Assembly: GCA_035772785.1 (NCBI GenBank)
Contig: JAOCPU010000042.1
Span: forward strand, 62,001-126,000
Origin: Phlebiopsis flavidoalba
Taxonomy: Eukaryota > Basidiomycota > Agaricomycetes > Polyporales > Phanerochaetaceae
Length of the DNA: 64,000 bases
Reading direction: 5' to 3'
Below, one piece after another: positions 57,874 through 64,000 of the stretch; positions within the stretch are counted from its first letter, which is position 1, and every line of letters starts with the position of its first letter. The notes under the pieces are model-generated. The model worked only from the letters and a program-made list of their open reading frames with translations. It did no database searches and was not told where the DNA came from. A program made the translations under genes and the position numbers.

Positions 57874-59183
57874 TTTGTATGTCGACGAGGGGACGAGAGC
57901 AGGACCCTCCGAGTCAGAATTGAAAGCAGGGAGGAGGCTCGGCAATGGCCGTGATGGCGGGATGTGCACCAATTTGGCAAGGCGGGACGCCGGGTCGAGG
58001 TGGATGGTCTGGGGACAGCAGTGCGCTCTTCATGACGCCTTCACTTCGTTTGCGAAAACCCTCGTAAAACTCGCCATGATATATATACCGAGGGATACCA
58101 GAAATTGATAGATCAAATCACCCGCAGCTTCTGACCAGGGGGTCCCCTACTCGAAGACGGCGGTCCAAATGCCCTCGCCGATGTATGGATGGCATTGAAG
58201 CGGCGTTCTGAGGTTCTGCGCCCTTTGTTGGCCACCCATCAGCCCTTTCTGGGCTGCTAACACCATACGAACTCCCACGATGAGTTTCCAGATTGAAGCT
58301 TCTCACAGCTAAATTCTAAGAACTTAGAAGCCCTGCACGACGTGCGAAATTATTAACCCATGGCGACCTTGTAATTGGTTCAGCGTCGTAGAGCTCGAAA
58401 GAGGCCTTACTTTCAGAATCGCGGCGTGACTGTTTGCCAATACTAGGACGATAAAAGAATGTTTTGGTAAATCCTCCATCAGTGCGAAACTCTGACGGCC
58501 GCGGGCTGAATGACAGATTCGTTGACATAAATCTTATGGAATCAGGTTTGCCTCCTGCGGACTTTCGACGCTAGAATTGTCAGGGACAGTCAATCGTAGG
58601 AAGACACAAGCGTGAATATGCCGAGGTAAACGTGTCATTTGACCAGCCCTTAACGCTGCAGGGTGCAAGCTAAACGCTAGCTTGCGAGCTCAGTCCAGCA
58701 ATGCATAACATGACTGATGCGATGTTCAGCTGAGCACATCGAGGGTGCACGTTGATTGGAGATATGTCCGCGATATCATCGAGAAGTACACTGGTCACCT
58801 CATGTCAACGCCAAGAATGAATTTACCTCACGACTTTTGAGGCTGACCCTGCTTGTCTAGGCGAAAGGTGCATGCTTTGTAGGATCGATTCTGAAGTCTG
58901 CAGGAGGACTTGCGGGAAGTCGAGTTGATCTTTCCACCATAGCCCTGACCAGACAGGCAACCACGACAGAGCCTTAAGGGCTGTCTGTGAGACAATCAGA
59001 AGCCCTTCATGGCGTCATTCATCTTGAGCCTCAAACTTCAAGCTTCAAGCTTTTGCTAGCATGCATGAGCAGCTGGGATCCCACATTAATTCGCTCGCTT
59101 GTCAATTCACCAACGAAACCTTGTTGGACTCTGAGCGAGGAATGATAAACCGGAGGTAAACAAGAGAAATAACATCTCTTTTT
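57874..59183. other. Spacer with one possible exon
   Basis: A plus-strand frame at about 58128-58261 (LADVWMALKRRSEVLRPLLA, then stop) follows a good acceptor (CCGCAG at about 58117-58122) and may be the last exon of an unrecognised gene. 58530-59183 shows no coding signal. Confidence 0.35.
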
Positions 59184-59185
59184 TA
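59184..59185 (+). repeat. TA target duplication, left
   Basis: TA precedes the left inverted repeat; a second TA follows the right one at 60051-60052. Confidence 0.6.
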
Positions 59186-59282
59186 CGGTTGCCGAGGGGG
59201 ATCAGGTCAATTCCTGAGTCAAGTTTCGAATCCCATGTCCGCGTCGGCTGTCGCCGAGCGTCCGCTACGCCATGCTAAGCGA
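59186..59282 (+). repeat. Left terminal inverted repeat of element C
   Basis: About 97 bp, high identity to the reverse complement of 59952-60050. Confidence 0.88.
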
Positions 59283-59951
59283 CGGCCCTATCCTCAGCGG
59301 GCCTTACCACCATTGTAGACGTTACTGTCAGCTACCAGATTTTCTATGAGCATTCACATTGGTACATATAGTAGCTATGATGACACTCTATGCTTCTCAA
59401 AACGAATGTTCGCAGTAACTCCTCCAGCCGGGGTTTGCCGCCCGGGTACCATAAAAGGTAGCGTCGGGCGGCGGGATGATCGGATATCGCATTTCACCGC
59501 TTGAGCGCCCTAGAAACCTTGGCGCTAGGTAGTAGTGGGGAAGGTAGTGGACGGCGGACGCGTCCTCTACCGTGTCAGCCCATAGTCTCGTCTATGCAAG
59601 TCTATGCATCGTCACTTGCGCACTATAGTAAATATATTAGCACGCACGAGAACGGAGAGGGGAATGGTGATAATATCACAAGGCAGGTCTGTACACTATT
59701 TATACGCCAGACCGAACTTCACCTCTCCCCGCCCGTCACGCTAGCATCATATACATAGCTGACAAGCTATGGTGCCCGTTGCGATCTGTCTGGGGCGACT
59801 CTATATCATGTAGATCGGGGTGGGCCAGCGCGGCTCTAGATTACCTAGACTAACCACGATACTACCTCATAGAGGACTCCCTCTGTGAAGATCGCGTGTT
59901 TCAACTACAGGGGGGTGTTGAGAGCATCGAATACCCCTTCGGCAGTTCGCA

Positions 59952-60050
59952 CTCGCTTAGCATGGCGTAGCGGACACTCGGCGACAGCCGACGCGGACAT
60001 AGGATTCGAAACTCGATTTTAGGAATTGACCTGATCCCACTCGGCAACCG
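59952..60050 (-). repeat. Right terminal inverted repeat of element C
   Basis: It ends CTCGGCAACCG, followed by TA. Confidence 0.88.
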
Positions 60051-60052
60051 TA

Positions 60053-60419
60053 CTTTTATTGGGCGCGGATTTTGGCTCATTGCCAGACAATTGCGCGTAT
60101 GAGTAGGCAGCGGGATGCAAGTATATATTATGTGGGTCGAGCAAGCGCCACACCTCGGATAATCTCACACCATCGAGCTGCCACAGCCCTGCCGCCTAGC
60201 GCTGTTCCTTCACCGCTCTCACATTCATGATTCCCCCTCTTCTTCGCGGTCGGCTCAATAATTGCTCACTCTGTTCACCACGGGCTTTTTTTCTGCATAA
60301 CATGTAATCGTTCTCAACCGGGTTCGGAAGAGGATTTAACCGGTACACTTGGGCACGGCGCCCATCAGACACCTCCTGCCACACTTGCCAACGGAGAGCC
60401 AAGTTATACCCGCGCCACC
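60053..60419. promoter_or_regulatory. 5' region of the dehydrogenase gene
   Basis: About 370 bp between element C and the start codon. GCCACC directly precedes the ATG at 60420, a strong Kozak context. No clear TATA box. Confidence 0.45.
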
Positions 60420-61553
60420 ATGTCGTCGTTCACAAGCAGAGAATTTGTACAACGTTGCTGGAAAGGTCGTGTTGGTCACAGGGGGTAGCAGAGGTATCGG
60501 CAAATGGGTGCGTCGCGCAGCCACCCTTCGGATTGACGGTCACTGACATCATACCTGGGCCGCGCTTGTCACATAGATTGCAACAGCATTCGTGACCAAT
60601 GGCGCAAAAGTAAGTGTGAAGCTTATCGTGCTCTCATGCAATGCCTAATGATCAATATCCACTCTTAAGGTTTACGTTACATCGCGCACACAGCAAAAAG
60701 ACTGCGAAGAAACAGCGGAAGAGTTGAACACAAGCTGAGACCAGGGTCCTGCATCGCCATACCGGCGGACCTCCAACACGAGTCCGAGAGTGGAGAGACT
60801 CGTGGAAGAATTGTCCAAAAAGGAGACAGCCCTGCACGTTCTCGTGAACAATGCTGGAGCTGCCTGGGCGGACGGTATCGACGACCACACGGTAAGTCAC
60901 CTCATGTTTTTCGTTCAGCTCCGTATCATTCATCACGGTTCAAGGATGAAGCATGGACGAAGGTCATTACGTTGAATCTTCAACGGGTCTTCACCTTGAC
61001 ACAGAAGTGTCTCTGGTTGTTACGTGAAGGCGCCGAGCAAGGTGGGCGCGAGGATCGCAGTTACAAGGATCCCGCTCGCATTATAAACGTGAGGATCATT
61101 ATTGTCCAAGGTAATTGCCTATCTCACGGCAGGAAAACTAGATTGGCTCTATAGAGGGCTTGACGGTCGCCAACCATGAGACTTATGCATACGCAGCCTC
61201 GAAAGCCGGTTTACACCACCTCAGCCGGACGTTTGCGGGGCGTTTTGGGCTGGGAGGGGATCACAAGCAATACAATCGCATGCGGCCCATTCTATAGCAA
61301 AAGTATGAAGTGTTTTGATGCTGTCGTCTCCTGTCTGACTCCGATCTAGTGACCTCATACCTTCTGGACAATTTCGGAAAAATATTGATTGAGCGGACAC
61401 CCCTACTGCGGTTTTGGCAAGCCGGAGGACGTAGCTGGGACAGCACTTTTCTTGGCAAGCCCAGCTGCAAGTTGGATGACTGGAACCACTCTCACGTTAG
61501 ACGGAGGCTCCGTCGTGGCCATGACCTCGGCACGCTCCTACGCAAAGCTATGA
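60420..61553 (+). CDS. Short-chain dehydrogenase/reductase (SDR)
   Basis: Start MSSFTSRE at 60420, then NLYNVAGKVVLVTGGSRGIG at about 60450 (the TGxxxGIG cofactor loop), intron, IATAFVTNGAKVYVTSRTQQ (R after the second strand suggests NADPH), VERLVEELSKKETALHVLVN and NNAG at 60850, intron, DEAWTKVITLNLQRVFTLTQ, ARIIN followed by an interrupted serine block, YAYAASKAGLHHLSRTFAGR at about 61185 (catalytic Y-x3-K), TSNTIACGPF, LLRFGKPEDVAGTALFLASP and SWMTGTTLTLDGGS (the C-terminal DGG). Stop TGA is at 61551-61553. The motif set fits classical SDRs of the 3-oxoacyl-ACP reductase type, closest in look to RhlG-like fungal members. The substrate is unknown. Introns are about 50-60 nt; several indels occur. 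Confidence 0.9.
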
Positions 61554-61728
61554 TTGCGGCCGGAACCATTGGCACATAGTACGTCCATCATATCCTCATC
61601 CTGCTATTGAGTCAATGTTAATCATTATTCTGCACACTAATCAATAGCATCACATTGGACGGAATATACGAAGGCTACAAAACGTGGATCATAAATACGC
61701 TAAAATATCACCCTCAATAAATAACCAG
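61554..61728. other. Convergent 3' spacer
   Basis: AT-rich DNA between the dehydrogenase and the coiled-coil gene, which end toward each other. Confidence 0.5.
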
Positions 61729-62932
61729 TTAGTCAAAGAATGATGGCCCTTTGGACACTCGAGCGGACGCCCTGCGCATTGTAGAAACCCTAACGCTATC
61801 CCTTGTTCGTAGACTCTGCCGCACGCTGCTTTTCCGCCTGTGCTTCATTTCCTCCATTTCCTCTAGCTCCTCCTTCTCTCGACGAAGAGTCTCTACCTCC
61901 TCCTCCAGTCTCACTATGGTGTTCTTGTGGTGCTCGACCACTTGCTTCAGGTGCATGACTTCTGCCTTCTCATGCAAGCAACTCTCTGTTGAGTCTATCG
62001 ACTGCCTCCTCCCGCGTCTCGTCATTCGCCTCAGCCTCTGCCCGCTCTTCTTCACCCGGAATCTCTGTCGTCGTGGGCAGCTCTGGCGGCGGGAACCACG
62101 GTTCCGGAACGAGTCTCTCCCCCGATGCGAAATGATGGACCCCCGGGGCGTCTGCGGATACTGTCGTACCACGACGACGAAGTCTTCTTCGGCATTATAT
62201 TCCTCATTCTGCTCTCTCCCGGGATGTAATCGACCGACACTCGGGTCGACATCCATGGCATGTTCGTGATGTCCGACAGCAGCGAGGTCCATTTTCCTGG
62301 TCGTTGCTCGTGCTCGAGCTCCGAGTCGAGCTTCGATGTCGACAATGGATGGCTCATCGCCGTGGGGGACTCGACGAGTGGTGGCTGGGTGTGGAACTGC
62401 GCCGGCGGAGGCGGCGCGAGGAAGAAGGGGATTGTGCCCCCAGCGAACTTGAGCGTAATCGGACCTTCATGCTCAAAGTTCGTGGTCGTGCGCGCGCACT
62501 CGTGACATACGAGGAACGCGTGGACACCGTACGGTCGTACAGCGAACTATGGCTCAGCGCGCGCGGTAGGCTGCGCAGGCCGCTTTCCGACGAGGCTGAC
62601 GATGCTCCGCGCTTTACCACGCAGCGGGCTGAGGGAGCCTGCTGGTTCTCTGATACCTCCTCGACGGTGCTCATCTTGATCCCGCCAAAGTCGTGCTTAT
62701 AAGCAAGGTCTTTCTCGTCGGTGTTCTCGTATGTGCTCTCTGACTCTCTACTCTCCGTATCCACTTCCTGCATCCCATCTTGCGGTGGGCGGTGGCTCAC
62801 TTTGATGGTACGGCCGCTAGAGTCAGGCGAGCTGACGTCCAAGACGAGGGGATTGGGGGCACGGACGAGGCCGGTGAAGTGATCGGATGCGCGAGCGACG
62901 AAATCCAGCTCGTCGCTGAGACGCGTTTCCAT
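61729..62932 (-). CDS. Coiled-coil, serine/arginine-rich hypothetical protein
   Basis: Start METRLSDELDFVARASDHFT at 62932. The first half is low-complexity: ESRESESTYENTDEKD, then long S/R-rich runs (SSSLGAQSPSSSRRLRRRSS). After a frame break: WTSLLSDITNMPWMSTRVS, DEDFVVVVRQYPQTPRGSII-like text, then a clear coiled coil at 61960-61850 (VMHLKQVVEHHKNTIVRLEE, EVETLRREKEELEEMEEM) with heptad leucines, and a basic C-terminus ending at 61729. Only two frames over 1.2 kb are needed, so coding is well supported. It is probably a disordered protein with one dimerising helix. No known family or localisation is apparent. It is divergent from HEM13. Confidence 0.6.
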
Positions 62933-63605
62933 GCCGGCTGTGTTTGTCTGGTGTTTGAAAGAGACAGGGGGTATGGTCCAGGAAGTCGCATGGTTGAGAG
63001 GGGTGGTACGGGTGTCGTATGCGGGCGGTTTTTGCTTTTACGGGGGTAATATAGTCTCGAGAACGCGGCGAATGTGTGCACACAACGCGGACACCGCACC
63101 AATTACGGCTTCATTAAACGCTAACTAGTACTGTTTTCCCTCTTTATACAACCCTTGAAGCTGATATGTGGGGCAAGCCTGGCGTGATTCGAATAACTTT
63201 GCTGTGGCAGTTGAAACGAGGAGGGCGCGCCGAAGCTAAATACGGAATTGATGCGCCATCAATATCTGCGCTTCGCCTTTGATTCCCCTAATCAATGATT
63301 CTCAGCTGCCTTTCAGATAGATTTTGCCATCGCTTCCTCATAATCGCCGTAAATCGCTAGACAGACCTCTCTGTATCCTGCCGTCGAACACCTCCTGAAC
63401 TCGAGTCATGTAAGTTTGTCTTTCTTGCCTGAGCAGTCAGCCACACATGGAGTCCCATCTGTCCGGGATCCAGGCGCACCGGGCCCGTTCGTGAGTCTGG
63501 TCCCGACCCACCCGCCAGAACCTGGGAGTTTCACGACGTGCTGAAATAAAAAGCCAGACAGAAAGCTCACACAATCCATAACCCTCGCTCTCACCAGCCG
63601 CCACC
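62933..63605. promoter_or_regulatory. Divergent promoter region, coiled-coil gene / HEM13
   Basis: About 670 bp between two start codons read in opposite directions. CCGCCACC directly precedes the HEM13 ATG (63606). CT-rich stretches, common in fungal promoters, occur at about 63300-63400. Confidence 0.45.
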
Positions 63606-64000
63606 ATGTCTTCGAAACCTATGCGCCAGCAAATGGAGGAATATATCCTCGACCTCCAAGACAAGATTGTCTCCTCTCTAGAAAAGCTGGACCCAAACGC
63701 GCCCGCGTTTAAGCGCGACTCCTGGGTTCGCGCACAAGGCGGGAAGGGTATTTCGTGCGTGTTTGCGATGCCTGAGGCCTCGCAAGCCGATGCCACCGAC
63801 CCCCCATCTCTGTCTTGGAGAAGGCGGGCGTGAACATTTTCCATCGTCCATGGTAGTCTCCCTCCAAACGCCATCAAACAGATGCGCGTTGAACACGCGT
63901 CGATCCCCTTCAACCCAGACTCGCAGGTCGCCTTACCCTTCTTTGCAGCGGGTCTCAGCCTAGTCATCCACCCGCGCAATCCCCACGCACCGACCGTCCA
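63606..64000 (+). CDS. HEM13: Coproporphyrinogen III oxidase, 5' part
   Basis: Oxygen-dependent oxidative decarboxylation of coproporphyrinogen III to protoporphyrinogen IX in heme synthesis. Start ATG 63606: MSSKPMRQQMEEYILDLQDK, IVSSLEKLDPNAPAFKRDSW, VRAQGGKGISCVFA (the GG.G.S.V block), then after a frame break ISVLEKAGVNIS and VHGSLPPNAIKQMRVEHA, DSQVALPFFAAGLSLVIHPR and NPHAPTV (the G.S.V.HP.NP..PT signature that binds substrate). The gene is cut by the window end after about 130 residues of roughly 300-350. At least two indels lie near 63780 and 63840. A 180-codon frame on the opposite strand is a shadow. Confidence 0.95.

Larger units (their letters stand above)
59186..60050. mobile_element. 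MITE-like inverted-repeat element C (865 bp)
   Basis: The left end 59186-59282 and the right end 59952-60050 are inverted copies of one another over about 97 bp. Identical blocks on both arms (one read as complement): CGGTTGCCGAG, GGGATCAGGTCAATTCCT, AGTTTCGAATCC, ATGTCCGCGTCGGCTGTCGC and CCGCTACGCCATGCTAAGCG. It is flanked by TA on both sides, as for Tc1/mariner-type insertion. The interior (about 670 bp) has no transposase, only short frames. The class is inferred from the TA duplication. The termini are unrelated to those of elements A and B. It lies between HIS1 and the dehydrogenase gene. Confidence 0.88.

Noticed and set aside
63437..63979. 180-codon minus-strand frame
   Set aside because: It lies opposite HEM13, whose plus-strand text is unmistakable; the minus frame is a shadow.
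1..64000. Bacterial-style operons, rRNA genes or organelle DNA
   Set aside because: Spliceosomal introns, Kozak starts and nuclear-type genes are present; no rRNA or organelle gene sequence was recognised.

Overview
This is nuclear DNA from a filamentous basidiomycete, most likely an agaricomycete. The conserved genes are cut by many very short introns (about 48-59 nt, GT..AG). They are fungal housekeeping genes. A kinase-like family typical of Agaricomycetes is repeated along the left half. I cannot name the species.

Two halves differ. From 1 to about 37 kb the window is accessory DNA. It holds six copies or fragments of one kinase-like family (K1-K7 below; K3 is not used) on both strands, two TKL-type kinases, a candidate secreted cysteine-rich protein, and weak hypothetical genes. 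A transposon zone at 14.8-21 kb contains a dispersed repeat family in three copies, a 532-bp inverted-repeat element inserted into one of those copies, and a 1.7-kb Copia-class LTR element that encodes only Gag. A second member of the inverted-repeat family lies at 35 kb.

From 39 to 64 kb the window is a housekeeping block: TRP4 (anthranilate phosphoribosyltransferase), APS2 (AP-2 sigma), an F-box protein, a thiamine-diphosphate decarboxylase/synthase-like enzyme, UBC1 (E2 with UBA), a secreted-type aspartic protease, HIS1 (ATP phosphoribosyltransferase), a short-chain dehydrogenase, a coiled-coil protein, and the 5' part of HEM13 (coproporphyrinogen oxidase). One 865-bp inverted-repeat element flanked by TA sits between HIS1 and the dehydrogenase. 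These genes serve unrelated pathways (tryptophan, histidine, heme, endocytosis, ubiquitin). TRP4 and HIS1 both consume PRPP, but nothing shows they are a cluster.

A general caution applies to every gene. Nearly all recognisable exons, including those of essential single-copy genes, contain 1-2 base insertions or deletions, often in homopolymers. The simplest reading is an uncorrected long-read sequence. Coordinates therefore give the gene span from first to last recognisable codon, and the reading frame changes inside most genes. Domain calls rest on motifs read across these breaks.
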